Notes: generated by a model from the sequence alone, not told the origin. Numbered from the stretch's first letter, positions 41,679 through 52,291 are shown. The stretch: DNA of 64,000 bases from Cryobacterium soli (GCF_003611035.1 NZ_CP030033.1:2170001-2234000), one strand, 5' to 3'. Numbers and translations: made by a program.

Positions 41679-43580
41679 CTAGCGCTGGAGGGGAACCTCG
41701 ACGAGGGTGGGGCCGGTGACCGGCGCCGTGAGGGCGGTCTCCAGGGCGCTGCGGGTGCCGGCGCGCAGGTAGGCCCACCCGTAGGCGGCCGCCAAGGACT
41801 CCAGGTCCACCTGTTGCGGGGTGAAGAGCACCCGGTCCACGGCCGTGGGGCTGGCCGTTGCGGCCACCTCGAGGCCGTCGAAGATGGTGCCGCCGCCGTC
41901 GTTGCCCACGACCACCTGCACCCGCGGCCGCGTCTCCCCTGGCGCGATGAGCAGCGACCCGACGTCGTGCAGCAGGGTCACATCACCCAGCAAGAGCCGG
42001 GTCGTGCCGCTCGAAAGCGGATGCTCGCCAGCCTGGCTGGCCAGCGCGATACCCACGGCCGTGGCGACGGTGCCGTCGATGCCGGCCAGGCCGCGATTGG
42101 CGTGCACGGGGATCTTCTTGCCGGTGACCCGGGTGTCCAGCTCGCGGATCAGCCGGGACGCGCCCAGCACCAGCCGGTCGTGCGGCCAGGACGCCCGCCA
42201 CACCGCGTCCGCGAGCATGGCCCGGGTCACCGGGGCCTTCATCGCCGCGAACTCGGCCTTGGTCATGCCGTGGGTGCCGAAGGCGGGCGTATCCAGCTGC
42301 CTGTCGGCGGCCAGGATGGCCCGGCTCGTCATCACCCAGCGGCCCGTCCAGGCGCGCGCCTCGCGGGTTCCCGCGGCGGTGATGGCAGCGGCCGAGGCGG
42401 TGGCGGTGCGGGCGAAGCTGGACACCCGGCGGCCCGGGTTGTACCACTCGGCTCCGGCCGGAGCCACGACAACGGTCTCCACCCCGTCTCGCTGCACGAG
42501 CGCCGGCACCTCGCGGCTCAGGGTGGGGTGGCCGAAGACGATCACGCGCTGCACCTGGCCGCCGAAATCGGCGTCGCGGATCAGCTCCCGGTAGGCCACG
42601 ACGAGGTTGGGCCCGAACCGCGAGCCGCTGGACACCTCGGCCAGCAACGGCCACCCGGCCGTGCGGGCGAGCTCCTCCGCCGCCGGACCGGCGCCGGCGC
42701 CGGCGACCACAATCGTGCGCGGCCCGGCTTCGAGCAGCACGGATGCGGCGATGCCTGTGCCGTTGTCCGCTGGGGCGTCAGCGTGGGCGACGAGGTCTGC
42801 CTCATCGGAGAGGCCGTCGGCGCTGCCGGCACCGGTATCGGCGGAGCTGGCGACACCGAGGGCGTCGGTGAAACCGGCATCCGGCCCGGCCAGCTCGAGC
42901 TCGACCGCGGCCGACAGCGGTTCCCGGAACGCCAGGTTCAGCTGCACCGGACCGGGGTTGAGCGTGCCGGTGCCGAGGGAGGCCCGGTACGCGCGGCCGG
43001 CCAATTGCACAGCGAGGTCGCCCTCGCCGGCGCTGCCGTCGGGGGCGTTTACGTCGTCGCTGAGCCGCACGGCGCCGGCGAAGATGCCGGGCTGCACGGT
43101 GGTCTGGTTCGACCGGATGCCGCGCAACTCCGCGGGCCGGTCCGCCGTGAGCAGGATCATCGGCACCATGGAGTGGTGCGCCTCGAGAACGGCGGGGTGC
43201 AGATTGGCCACGGCGGTGCCGGAGGTGCAGACCACGAGGGCCGGGCGGCCGCTCTCGATCGCGAGCCCGAGCGCCAGGAAGCCGGCGCCGCGTTCGTCGA
43301 TGCGCACGTGCAGACGCAGCAGGCCGAGCCGCTCGAACTCGGCGGCGGCCAGGGCCAGGGCCTGTGAGCGCGATCCGGGGCTGAGCACGAGGTCGCTCAC
43401 GCCCAGGCGCACGAACTCGGCCAGCAGGGCCACGCTGAAGTCTGTCGCCGGGCTGCCGCTGGGCGCGACGGGCGCCAGACGGGGTGCGGCGTCAGCCGGC
43501 AGGGCTGCGGGCGCCTCGGGTGTCGATCCGGTCTGAGCTGCCGCTTCAGGCATCCCGTCGGCCCGGCTGGTCACCGTCAC
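41679..43580 (-). CDS. menD: 2-succinyl-5-enolpyruvyl-6-hydroxy-3-cyclohexene-1-carboxylate synthase
   Basis: A 633-residue thiamine-diphosphate enzyme. The N-terminal domain has the MenD-typical [37 protein letters not shown] and [20 protein letters not shown]; the cofactor region is [20 protein letters not shown] with [15 protein letters not shown]. It adds 2-oxoglutarate-derived succinyl semialdehyde to isochorismate. It overlaps the 3' end of the PLDc_N gene and is co-transcribed with it. The start is unsure: GTG 43580 is given; ATG 43553 is also possible, and neither has a clear ribosome-binding site. Confidence 0.92.
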   Translation of the reverse strand: MTVTSRADGMPEAAAQTGSTPEAPAALPADAAPRLAPVAPSGSPATDFSVALLAEFVRLGVSDLVLSPGSRSQALALAAAEFERLGLLRLHVRIDERGAGFLALGLAIESGRPALVVCTSGTAVANLHPAVLEAHHSMVPMILLTADRPAELRGIRSNQTTVQPGIFAGAVRLSDDVNAPDGSAGEGDLAVQLAGRAYRASLGTGTLNPGPVQLNLAFREPLSAAVELELAGPDAGFTDALGVASSADTGAGSADGLSDEADLVAHADAPADNGTGIAASVLLEAGPRTIVVAGAGAGPAAEELARTAGWPLLAEVSSGSRFGPNLVVAYRELIRDADFGGQVQRVIVFGHPTLSREVPALVQRDGVETVVVAPAGAEWYNPGRRVSSFARTATASAAAITAAGTREARAWTGRWVMTSRAILAADRQLDTPAFGTHGMTKAEFAAMKAPVTRAMLADAVWRASWPHDRLVLGASRLIRELDTRVTGKKIPVHANRGLAGIDGTVATAVGIALASQAGEHPLSSGTTRLLLGDVTLLHDVGSLLIAPGETRPRVQVVVGNDGGGTIFDGLEVAATASPTAVDRVLFTPQQVDLESLAAAYGWAYLRAGTRSALETALTAPVTGPTLVEVPLQR

Positions 43581-43983
43581 CGGGGTCGGTGTTCTTCGGG
43601 TCGACCCCAGCGGTGCCGGGGTGCGAGCTCGGCCCGGCGCCGGGCGGGTCCATCTTGTCGAAGTCGGCGAGTTCCTGCTCGAGGTCGCGGATGCGCTGTT
43701 CCTGGTCCTTCGCGCGGTCCAGCCCGCGGAGGAAGTCGGGGTCGTCGTCCGGAGCCATCGAGCGCGTCACCCGGGTGCCGGGGCCCGCCGCGTTGCTGCG
43801 GCGTCCGCGGCCGATCAGCAGCCACAGCACGGCACCGATCACGGGGATGAGGACTATGACGAAGACCCACACCCAGCGTGGAAGACCGCGTATGCGATTG
43901 CGGTCGAACACCGCGCAATCCACCAACGCATAGATGGTGAGAATGACGACGACGACTCCGAGGCCGAACAACAGGCGGAACAT
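43546..43983 (-). CDS. PLDc_N-domain membrane protein
   Basis: A 145-residue protein with two membrane segments, near residues 2-22 ([20 protein letters not shown]) and 37-58 ([20 protein letters not shown]), separated by the PLDc_N motif [16 protein letters not shown], then a basic patch (GRGRRS) and a charged cytoplasmic tail with a short coiled coil ([20 protein letters not shown]). Function unknown. I start at ATG 43983, exactly six bases after TACAAT on the minus strand (leaderless); the longer frame lacks support. It precedes menD and is divergent from the DUF4229 gene. Confidence 0.82.
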   Translation of the reverse strand: MFRLLFGLGVVVVILTIYALVDCAVFDRNRIRGLPRWVWVFVIVLIPVIGAVLWLLIGRGRRSNAAGPGTRVTRSMAPDDDPDFLRGLDRAKDQEQRIRDLEQELADFDKMDPPGAGPSSHPGTAGVDPKNTDPGDGDQPGRRDA

Positions 43984-43989
43984 GCCCCA

Positions 43990-43995
43990 ATTGTA
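43990..43995 (-). promoter_or_regulatory. -10 box of the PLDc_N gene
   Basis: TACAAT on the minus strand, six bases before ATG 43983. Confidence 0.65.
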
Positions 43996-44041
43996 GGCCG
44001 GTCGCCCGAGAGATCGGTGAGTACCGGTCAGGAGCACGTTC

Positions 44042-44047
44042 TAAGCT
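44042..44047 (+). promoter_or_regulatory. -10 box of the DUF4229 gene
   Basis: TAAGCT six bases before ATG 44054. With the box at 43990 it makes a compact pair of divergent leaderless promoters. Confidence 0.6.
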
Positions 44048-44053
44048 GGATTC

Positions 44054-44416
44054 ATGAAAGCTGTTCCAGCGTGGTTGCTGTTCACCGTGCTCCGCGTCCT
44101 GATGTTCGTGGTGCCGTTCGTGATCCTGCTCGTGCTGGGAATCGAGGGCTGGCTGGCCGCCGTCCTGGCCGCCATCATCGGCCTGTGCCTGTCCTACATC
44201 TTCCTGCGCAACCCGCGCAACAGCGTCTCCCGCGATCTGTACGAGGTGCGGCACCGCGCGAAGGAACCCGTGCACCCCGACGCCGAGTCCGAGGACGCCG
44301 CGGTCGACCGGGCCGAGTCCGAGCAGGAACGCGTGCAGGAGAGCGAGCAGCAGGCGCGAGCCGAGCAGGAGCTCACGGACCAGCCGCCCACCGACCAGCG
44401 CTCCAACCTGGCCTAA
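44054..44416 (+). CDS. DUF4229 small membrane protein
   Basis: A 120-residue protein with two membrane segments near residues 7-28 (WLLFTVLRVLMFVVPFVILL) and 33-51 (GWLAAVLAAIIGLCLSYIF), then LRNPRNSVSRDLYEVR, which is the family signature, and a highly charged Glu/Gln/Asp-rich tail (ESEQERVQESEQQARAEQEL). It is found beside menD or other men genes in related actinobacteria. Function unknown. The start is fixed by the leaderless promoter; there is no ribosome-binding site. Confidence 0.82.
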   Translation: MKAVPAWLLFTVLRVLMFVVPFVILLVLGIEGWLAAVLAAIIGLCLSYIFLRNPRNSVSRDLYEVRHRAKEPVHPDAESEDAAVDRAESEQERVQESEQQARAEQELTDQPPTDQRSNLA

Positions 44417-45333
44417 CCGCCGGTCGGTCCGCCGCGGGCCTGTAGCTCGGCCGCGCCCGCCAGCATCTCCCGGAACGCCCGCAGCGCCGGCGCCTCCAGT
44501 CCGGCCTCGCGTTGGGCGGTGAAGATCGTACGGCGCGGGTCGCCGGGCAGCCGTTCGAGCCGACAGGTGGTGCTGCGCCCGGTCCAGACCAGGTCGGGCA
44601 TCAGGCCCACGGCGTTGCCCGACTCGATCAACCGGATCTGCGCCTGCAGGTCGGCGGTCTCGTACCGCACGTCGGGCTCGAATCCGGCGCTGCGGCAGAG
44701 CTGCTCGGCGAAGTGCCGGGAGGCCGTGCCGCGCGGTTCCATCACCCACGGCAGCCGACCCGCCTCGGCGAGCGTGCCGACGGGCCAGAGGGCGGCATCC
44801 GTGGCCGGTAGCGCCAGGTGGATGGCGTCGGTCGTCAGCTCGCGCCGGTGCAGGCCCGGCAGCCACGGCGTCGAGTGCGCGGGGTACTGCTCGGCGATGA
44901 CCAGGTCGAAGTCGCGGGCCCAGGTCTCGTGCAGGGCCTGCTCGGGTTCCCGCTGCACCATCTCCACCCGCACGTCGGGGTGCTGCCGGGTCATCATCGT
45001 CAAGGCCGTGGGCATGAGCGCCAGCGCCGCGGACTGGAAGACAGCCACCCGCACGGTTCCGCGCACTGTCGTGTGCGAGGTGCGCAGCGCCGCCTCGGCC
45101 CGCTCCAGGGTGTCGAGCACCTCCCCGGCCGATGCCACCAGCAGCTCGCCCTGGGGGGTGAGCCGCAGGCGGCGACCGGCCTTGCGGGTCAGCTCGGCGC
45201 CGGCTTCTTTCTCCAGCTGGCTGAGCTGCTGCGACACGGCCGACGGGCTGAGCAGCATGGCCTCCGCGACGGCGGCGATGGTGCCGCGGATGGACAGCTC
45301 GCGGAGCAGGATCAGGCGGCGCACGTCGAGCAT
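44413..45333 (-). CDS. LysR-family transcriptional regulator
   Basis: A 306-residue LysR regulator. The HTH is within the first 60 residues (LSIRGTIAAVAEAMLLSPSA, VSQQLSQLEKEAGAELTRKA), and the effector domain starts near residue 88 (VRGTVRVAVFQSAALALMPT). ATG 45333 has GGAGG six bases upstream, so the longer frame is rejected. It overlaps the end of the convergent DUF4229 gene by four bases. It is divergent from putA, which suggests it activates putA in response to proline or a breakdown product. Confidence 0.9.
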   Translation of the reverse strand: MLDVRRLILLRELSIRGTIAAVAEAMLLSPSAVSQQLSQLEKEAGAELTRKAGRRLRLTPQGELLVASAGEVLDTLERAEAALRTSHTTVRGTVRVAVFQSAALALMPTALTMMTRQHPDVRVEMVQREPEQALHETWARDFDLVIAEQYPAHSTPWLPGLHRRELTTDAIHLALPATDAALWPVGTLAEAGRLPWVMEPRGTASRHFAEQLCRSAGFEPDVRYETADLQAQIRLIESGNAVGLMPDLVWTGRSTTCRLERLPGDPRRTIFTAQREAGLEAPALRAFREMLAGAAELQARGGPTGG

Positions 45334-45410
45334 CCCGGTCCTCCAAAGCATCAGCTGAGCTGAAGCTTATCAATCAGTATTCGCTACTTCTTCTAAAGCG
45401 TTCGGCTGCA

Positions 45411-45416
45411 GATACT
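45411..45416 (+). promoter_or_regulatory. -10 box of putA
   Basis: GATACT, an imperfect TANNNT, six bases before an in-frame ATG at 45423 and 48 bases before the alternative ATG at 45465. Confidence 0.45.
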
Positions 45417-45464
45417 GAGTGGATGCCGCGCACTCCCCCGCCGCGGCCGACCCTCTGGAGCACC

Positions 45465-48400
45465 ATGACCGACCTCGCACCCCGGCCGCACGGCGAGCAG
45501 ACAACCGGCACCCCGTCCGGCCTGTTCGCCACCGAGACGATCGCGCTCGTGCGCCGCTGGCTGACCGAGGCGTCCGGGTTCCCGGTGGACGGATCGGCCG
45601 CCCAGCTCGCCGGGGTGCTGCGGGATCCGAAGGGTCTAGCCTTCACTGTCGGCTTCGTCGACGGCGTCGTGCGTCCCGAGGATCTCGGCGTGGCCGCCCG
45701 CACCCTGGCCCGCATCGCGCCCGACGTGCCGGCCTTCCTGCCCGCGCCCATGCGCGCCGCCGTGCGGCTCGGCGGCCTGATGGCACCACTGCTGCCCGGG
45801 GTCGTCGTGCCGATCGCGCGGCGGGTGCTGCGCCACATGGTGGGCCACCTCATCATCGATGCCACGGATGCCAAGCTCGGCCCGGCCATCGCCAAGATCC
45901 GTGGTGAGGGCATCCGGCTCAACGTCAACCTGCTCGGCGAGGCCGTGCTCGGTGAGGGCGAGGCCGCCCGCCGCCTGGCCGGCACGCACCGGCTGCTGGC
46001 CCGCGACGACGTGGACTACGTGTCGATCAAGGTTTCCTCCACCGTCGCGCCGCACAGCCACTGGGCGTTCGACGCCGCCGTGGCCGGCATCGTGGAGCAC
46101 CTGACGCCGCTCTTCGCCCGCGCGGCGGCGGCCCCGCGGCCCAAGTTCATCAACCTCGACATGGAGGAGTACAAGGACCTCGACCTCACCATCGCGGTCT
46201 TCACCGAACTGCTCGACCGGCCCGAATTCGTCTCGCTGGAGGCCGGCATCGTGCTGCAGGCCTACCTGCCCGACGCCCTCGGGGCCATGATCCGGCTGCA
46301 GGAGTGGGCGGCGGCCCGCCGGGCCCGGGGCGGCGCCGGCATCAAGGTGCGCCTGGTCAAGGGGGCCAACCTGCCGATGGAGCAGGTGGAGGCGGAGGTG
46401 CACGGCTGGCCCCTGGCCACCTGGCACACCAAGCAGGAGTCGGACACCAACTACAAGCGGGTCGTGGACTACGCGCTCACCCCCGAGCGCATCCGCAATG
46501 TGCGCCTGGGCGTGGCCGGGCACAACCTGTTCGACATCGCCTGGTCGTGGCTGCTGGCCGGGCAGCGCGGGGTGCAGGGCGGCATCGAGTACGAGATGCT
46601 GCTCGGCATGGCGCAGGGGCAGGCCGAGGCCGTGCGCCGCGACGTCGGCAGCCTGCTGCTCTACACGCCGGTGGTCTCGCCCGCCGAGTTCGACGTGGCC
46701 ATCGCCTACCTGATCCGCCGGCTCGAAGAGGGCGCGTCAAGCGACAACTTCATGTCGGCCGTGTTCGAACTGCACGACAACGAGGCGCTCTTCGCCCGCG
46801 AACAGGCGCGTTTCCTGGCCTCCCTGGACGCGCTCGACGCAGCCGTGCCCGCGCCGCACCGGGTCGCCGACCGCTATGCGGCCGTACCGGCGCCGGGTCC
46901 GGGCGCCTTCGAGAACACGGCAGACACCGATCCTTCCGTGGCCGCCAACCGCGACTGGGCGTTGCAGATCCTCGGCCGCGTGCCCGGCTCCAGCCTGGGC
47001 GTCGACACCATTGAGGCGGCCCGGGTGACGGATGCGGCGGCGCTGGACGCCGTGCTCGCCGAGACGACCGCAGCGGCGGCCGGTTGGGCCGCGCTCGGTG
47101 CCTCCGGCCGGGCTGCCGTGCTGCACCGCGCCGGGGACGCCCTCGAGGCCCGCCGGGGCGACCTGCTCGAGGTGATGGCGGCTGAGGCCGGCAAGACCAT
47201 CGACCAGGCCGACCCCGAGGTGTCGGAGGCCGTCGACTTCGCGCACTACTACGCCGGCCTCGCCCGGGAGCTCGAGGAGGTCGACGGTGCCCGGTTCACT
47301 CCGGCGTCGATCACCCTGGTCACCCCGCCGTGGAACTTCCCCGTCGCGATCCCGGCCGGGTCGGTGCTCGCCGCGCTGGCGTCAGGCTCCGCCGTGGTAC
47401 TCAAGCCCGCCGGGCCGGCCGAACGGTGCGGCGCCGTGATCGCCGACATCCTCTGGCAGGCCGGCGTACCCCGCGACGTGCTGCGCCTGGTGCAGGTGCC
47501 CGAAGACAGCCTGGGCGCCCACCTGATCGCGCACCCCGCGGTGGACCGGGTGATCCTCACCGGCGCCTACGAGACCGCCGAGCTGTTCCGCAGCTTCCGG
47601 CCCGACCTGCCGCTGCTGGCCGAGACCAGCGGCAAGAACGCGATCATCGTCACGCCCAGCGCCGACCTCGACCTGGCCGTCAAGGACGTCGTCTCCTCGG
47701 CATTCGGCCACGCCGGCCAAAAGTGCTCGGCCGCGTCCCTCGTCATCCTGGTGGGCTCCGTCGCCACGTCGCGCCGGTTCCGCACCCAGCTGCAGGACGC
47801 CGTCGCCTCCCTCACGGTGGGCTACCCGGAGAACCCGGCCACCCAGATGGGCCCGGTGATCGAACCCGCAGCGGGCAAACTGCTCGACGGGCTCACCGTG
47901 CTGGGCGCCGGCGAGAGCTGGCTGCTCGAGCCGCGCCGCTTGGACGAGTCCGGCCGGCTGTGGAGCCCGGGCCTCCGCGACGGCGTGCGGGCCGGGTCGG
48001 CCTTCCATCTCACCGAGTACTTCGGCCCGATCCTGGGCATCATGACCGCGGCCACCCTCGCCGAGGCGATCGAGCTGGCCAATGTGGTCGACTACGGCCT
48101 CACCACCGGCCTGCACGCCCTCGACCCGGCCGAGATCGGCACCTGGCTGAACAGCATCCAGGCCGGCAACCTCTACGTGAACCGCGGCATCACCGGGGCC
48201 ATCGTGCGCCGGCAGCCGTTCGGCGGCTGGAAGAAGTCGGCCGTGGGCCCCGGCACCAAGGCGGGAGGCCCGAACTACCTGGTCGGCCTCGGCTCGTGGT
48301 CCCCCGCCCCGGCCACGACGGGCGCGGCCGTCACGCATCCGGTCGTCGAGTCGATCCTCGCCGCGGCCACGCCCGAGCTGAGCGCCGCCGACGCCGAGCT

Positions 48401-48941
48401 GCTGAACCGTGCGCTGCGGAGCGACGCCCTGGCCTGGGCCGAGCGCTTCGGCGCTGCAACCGACGTGTCGGGACTCGCCGCCGAGCGCAATGTGTTCCGG
48501 TACCGGGCGCCGGCGGCCCCCGTGGCCATCCGCCTGGCCGCCGGCGAACCGCTGGTGTCGCTGGTGCGGGTCGTGGCCGCCGCCGGGCTCGCGGGTGCGC
48601 CCGTGACGGTGTCGACGGCTCTGGCGCTGCCGGCCGCGCTGGTGGATGCGCTCGCGCCGGCCCTCAGCGCTGCGATCACTGTGGAAGATGACGACACCTG
48701 GCTCGCCGGAGCGGCCCAGCGCGGCGGCGGGCGGCTCCGGCTGCTCGGCGCCCCGGCGGGCTCGGCGGTGCACAGCGCGCTGGTGGAGGTCACCGGCGGC
48801 CGGCCCGACCTGGCGGTCTGGGCCCAGCCGGTCACCGAGGCGGGCCGGGTGGAGCTGCTCCCGTTCCTGCGCGAGCAGGCCGTGAGCATCACGGCGCACC
48901 GGTTCGGCACTCCGAACCACCTCACCGACGCCCTGCTCTGA
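45465..48941 (+). CDS. putA: Bifunctional proline dehydrogenase / 1-pyrroline-5-carboxylate dehydrogenase
   Basis: A 1158-residue PutA without a DNA-binding domain. The proline dehydrogenase barrel spans about residues 40-450 (YVSIKVSSTV, KVRLVKGANLPMEQVEAEVH, ATWHTKQESDTNYKRVVDYA). The aldehyde dehydrogenase domain follows: TPPWNFPVAIPAGSVLAALA, the general base Glu in LLAETSGKNAIIV and the catalytic Cys in GHAGQKCSAASL. A C-terminal region of about 200 residues resembles the ALDH-like extension of long PutAs. It oxidises proline to glutamate. ATG 45465 has GGAG four bases upstream; ATG 45423 (leaderless) is an equally possible start and adds 14 residues. Confidence 0.93.
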   Translation: MTDLAPRPHGEQTTGTPSGLFATETIALVRRWLTEASGFPVDGSAAQLAGVLRDPKGLAFTVGFVDGVVRPEDLGVAARTLARIAPDVPAFLPAPMRAAVRLGGLMAPLLPGVVVPIARRVLRHMVGHLIIDATDAKLGPAIAKIRGEGIRLNVNLLGEAVLGEGEAARRLAGTHRLLARDDVDYVSIKVSSTVAPHSHWAFDAAVAGIVEHLTPLFARAAAAPRPKFINLDMEEYKDLDLTIAVFTELLDRPEFVSLEAGIVLQAYLPDALGAMIRLQEWAAARRARGGAGIKVRLVKGANLPMEQVEAEVHGWPLATWHTKQESDTNYKRVVDYALTPERIRNVRLGVAGHNLFDIAWSWLLAGQRGVQGGIEYEMLLGMAQGQAEAVRRDVGSLLLYTPVVSPAEFDVAIAYLIRRLEEGASSDNFMSAVFELHDNEALFAREQARFLASLDALDAAVPAPHRVADRYAAVPAPGPGAFENTADTDPSVAANRDWALQILGRVPGSSLGVDTIEAARVTDAAALDAVLAETTAAAAGWAALGASGRAAVLHRAGDALEARRGDLLEVMAAEAGKTIDQADPEVSEAVDFAHYYAGLARELEEVDGARFTPASITLVTPPWNFPVAIPAGSVLAALASGSAVVLKPAGPAERCGAVIADILWQAGVPRDVLRLVQVPEDSLGAHLIAHPAVDRVILTGAYETAELFRSFRPDLPLLAETSGKNAIIVTPSADLDLAVKDVVSSAFGHAGQKCSAASLVILVGSVATSRRFRTQLQDAVASLTVGYPENPATQMGPVIEPAAGKLLDGLTVLGAGESWLLEPRRLDESGRLWSPGLRDGVRAGSAFHLTEYFGPILGIMTAATLAEAIELANVVDYGLTTGLHALDPAEIGTWLNSIQAGNLYVNRGITGAIVRRQPFGGWKKSAVGPGTKAGGPNYLVGLGSWSPAPATTGAAVTHPVVESILAAATPELSAADAELLNRALRSDALAWAERFGAATDVSGLAAERNVFRYRAPAAPVAIRLAAGEPLVSLVRVVAAAGLAGAPVTVSTALALPAALVDALAPALSAAITVEDDDTWLAGAAQRGGGRLRLLGAPAGSAVHSALVEVTGGRPDLAVWAQPVTEAGRVELLPFLREQAVSITAHRFGTPNHLTDALL

Positions 48942-48970
48942 CCCCGCGCCCCGGCGTCCCCGCAGCATCC

Positions 48971-49041
48971 GCTAACTGGTCCCGAAGCGGACAATTGCGC
49001 CCGGCACACCGGGCGCAATTGTCCGCACGGGGCACAGTTGG
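48971..49041. repeat. Palindromic intergenic element A5
   Basis: A perfect 18-bp stem (GCGGACAATTGCGCCCGG at 48987-49004 with its complement at 49009-49026) lies inside imperfect outer arms GCTAACTGGTCCCG and CGGGGCACAGTTGG. It lies between convergent putA and menA and probably terminates both. It is the intact counterpart of A3, which the IS element interrupts. Confidence 0.85.
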
Positions 49042-49102
49042 CCCCGGCTGGAGGCCCGCAGCGTGCGGGTGGTCCGGGTGCGCGACGGTGAGCGCGGGCT
49101 GG

Positions 49103-50128
49103 TTAGAGGGCGAAGGCCAGCCCGAGCAGGATGCCGTAGAGCAGCGCGGCCAGGCTGGTGAGCTTGAGGGCCAGGATCAGTTCCTTCGCCGTGGTGGCCG
49201 TGGCCACGATGAGAGCGGCCGGGAGGGCCAGCAGCAGCACGAAGAAGGTGAACCAGGCCAGAGGGTAGAACAGGGCGAAGAATCCGGCGATCGCGAACGG
49301 CAGTAGCAGGAAGACGCAGAACACCACGCGGGACGCCTTCGCGCCGATCCACACGGCCAGGGTACGCTTGCCGGCCACCTTGTCGGGCTTGATGTCGCGC
49401 AGGTTGTTCACCATCAGCACGGCGCAGGCGATCAGCCCGATCGCGATGGCGCTCAGCCAGCTCTCCAGGTTGACCGTGCCCACCTGTACGTAGGTGGTGC
49501 CCGTGGTGGCCACGAGGCCGAAGAACACGAACACGAACAGTTCGCCAAGACCCAAGTATCCATAGGGCTTCTTGCCGCCGGTGTAGAACCACGCCGCCAC
49601 GATCGCGGCCGCGCCCACGGCCAGCAGCCACCAGTACTGGCTCACGATAACGAGCACGAGGCCGGCCACTGCGGCCAGGCCGAAGAACACCAGGGCCACG
49701 GTGAGCACGGTACGCGGCTTGGCCGCACCCCCGCCGGTGAGGCGGGCCGGGCCGACCCGGTGGTTGTCGGTGCCACGGATGCCGTCGGAGTAATCGTTCG
49801 CGTAGTTCACGCCGATCTGCAGGCAGACCGCCACCACCAGGGCGAGCAGGGCGCGCACCCAGTGGAACTCGCCGGCACCGCCGGCCACGACAGCCGCGCC
49901 GGTGCCCAGCGCCACGGGGGCGATGGCCAGCGGCAGGGTGCGCAGGCGTGCACCGGAGATCCAGTCGCCGGCCGTGGCCGGGCCGGTGCGCACGATGCCG
50001 GTTGCGACGCCGCTCTTGCGAGCCGGGTTGCCCGACTTGGCCGGGTTCTTCGGCCGGGTCGCGGCCGGACGCGACGTCTGGGATGATTTCTGCTGGTTGG
50101 GCCGCGAGGGCCGAGCTCCGTTTGCCAC
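49103..50128 (-). CDS. menA: 1,4-dihydroxy-2-naphthoate polyprenyltransferase
   Basis: A 341-residue UbiA-superfamily membrane enzyme with about eight spans. The first Asp-rich motif is GVNYANDYSDGIRGTDNH and the second region is MVNNLRDIKPDKVAGKRTLA. It attaches the polyprenyl chain to DHNA, releasing CO2. The N-terminal 45 residues are basic and Pro/Ser-rich. The start GTG 50128 lies exactly six bases after TAACAT on the minus strand (leaderless); an out-of-frame ATG overlaps the box. It is downstream of menE on the same strand but has its own promoter. Confidence 0.93.
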   Translation of the reverse strand: MANGARPSRPNQQKSSQTSRPAATRPKNPAKSGNPARKSGVATGIVRTGPATAGDWISGARLRTLPLAIAPVALGTGAAVVAGGAGEFHWVRALLALVVAVCLQIGVNYANDYSDGIRGTDNHRVGPARLTGGGAAKPRTVLTVALVFFGLAAVAGLVLVIVSQYWWLLAVGAAAIVAAWFYTGGKKPYGYLGLGELFVFVFFGLVATTGTTYVQVGTVNLESWLSAIAIGLIACAVLMVNNLRDIKPDKVAGKRTLAVWIGAKASRVVFCVFLLLPFAIAGFFALFYPLAWFTFFVLLLALPAALIVATATTAKELILALKLTSLAALLYGILLGLAFAL

Positions 50129-50134
50129 GCACTC

Positions 50135-50140
50135 ATGTTA
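50135..50140 (-). promoter_or_regulatory. -10 box of menA
   Basis: TAACAT on the minus strand, six bases before GTG 50128; it lies just after the stop of menE. Confidence 0.6.
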
Positions 50141-50161
50141 GTGGCCGCGGCTGCGAGCGGC

Positions 50162-51352
50162 TCAGTCCAGCGCGGGAGCCTGCCCTGAGCCCGGTCGGGC
50201 GGCGCGCACGAGTGCCTGCAGCGCCCGGCGGTCGGGCTTTCCGGACGCGAGCAGGGGAAGGGCCGGCACCGTCACGATCCGTGCCGGCCGGGCCGCCGGG
50301 CCGAGCCCTGCCGCCACGGCGCTCCGCACGGCTTCCAGCCCCGGAACGGCGGCGCCCGGCGGCGCGACCGCCACGACGACGACCGGAACCTCGCCCCACA
50401 CCGCATCCGCGGCGCGCACCACGCAGGCCTCACCGAGGCCGGGCAGGGCGCGTACCCGGAGTTCAACGGCGTCGAGAGACACCTTCTCGCCGCCGGAGAT
50501 GATCACGTTGTCGGCCCGCCCGGTCACGCTCACGGTGCCGTCCGCGGCGACCGCGCCGAGGTCGCCGGTGCGGTACCAGCGCACCCCGTCGTGTTCCACG
50601 AACCGCTCCCCGGTGAGATCCTCATCGGCCAGGTAGCCTTCCGCGAGCATCGAACCGCTGATCTCCAGCTGCCCGTCGACGGTGCGCACCACGGCGTTGC
50701 CGATCGGCACCCCGTCGTACACGCAGCCCCCGGCGGTCTCCGATGAGCCATAGGTGCGCACCACGCGCACCCCGAGGGCGTCGGCCCGGCCGATCAGCTC
50801 GGCCGACACCGCCTGTCCGCCCACGAGGATGCCGGTGAACCGGCGCAGCACGGCCAACAGCGCCGGGTCGGTCGGCGCGGCATCCAGCAACCGGGCCAGC
50901 TGCACGGGCACCAGCGAGGTGAACCGCAGCGGTTCGGTGAGCCGCCCCGCGTGTTCGGCGAAGACGGCGGGGTCGAAGTGCCCCGGAGGCAACAGCACGG
51001 GTTCGGTCCCGGCGGCGATGGACCGCACGAGCACCTGCACGCCGGCAATGTAGTGGGCGGGCAGCGCCAACAACCACTGGCCGTCGCCGCCCAGATGCAC
51101 CCCCGACGCCGCCGCGGATGCCAGAAGCGCATCAGTACTGATCATGACCCGTTTGGGCCGCCCTGTCGACCCCGAGGTCTCGATCACCACGGCCACGTTC
51201 CGCGGCACCGGGCCCATGTCGCCGCGGCTCGAGATCGCGCCGGGCTCATCGGGCACGGGCAGCAGGGCCGCGCCGTCGTTCGCGAGCGCCAGGCGCAACT
51301 CCGCCAGGAAGCGGAGCGGGTCGCCGACGGGTACGACGCGGAGGTCTCTCAC
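50162..51352 (-). CDS. menE: o-Succinylbenzoate-CoA ligase
   Basis: A 396-residue adenylate-forming enzyme, short for the family as actinobacterial MenE often is. The P-loop is VIETSGSTGRPKRVM (near 56-70), followed by YGSSETAGGCVYDG, WYRTGDLGAVAADGTVSVTG and RADNVIISGGEKV; the C-terminal domain ends in LPLLASGKPDRRALQALV with the catalytic Lys. It activates o-succinylbenzoate to the CoA ester used by MenB. The GTG start at 51352 is 21 bases after the menB stop, with no -10 box at leaderless spacing, so it is read from the menB promoter. Confidence 0.92.
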   Translation of the reverse strand: MRDLRVVPVGDPLRFLAELRLALANDGAALLPVPDEPGAISSRGDMGPVPRNVAVVIETSGSTGRPKRVMISTDALLASAAASGVHLGGDGQWLLALPAHYIAGVQVLVRSIAAGTEPVLLPPGHFDPAVFAEHAGRLTEPLRFTSLVPVQLARLLDAAPTDPALLAVLRRFTGILVGGQAVSAELIGRADALGVRVVRTYGSSETAGGCVYDGVPIGNAVVRTVDGQLEISGSMLAEGYLADEDLTGERFVEHDGVRWYRTGDLGAVAADGTVSVTGRADNVIISGGEKVSLDAVELRVRALPGLGEACVVRAADAVWGEVPVVVVAVAPPGAAVPGLEAVRSAVAAGLGPAARPARIVTVPALPLLASGKPDRRALQALVRAARPGSGQAPALD

Positions 51353-51373
51353 GATGCGATCACCGCGGTAGCG

Positions 51374-52285
<912 letters not shown>

Positions 52286-52291
52286 GGGATC

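Noticed and set aside
45636..46523. 295-codon minus-strand frame inside putA
   Set aside because: No motif and antisense to the conserved proline dehydrogenase barrel.
47382..48968. 528-codon minus-strand frame opposite putA
   Set aside because: Arg/Gly/His-rich shadow of the aldehyde dehydrogenase domain.
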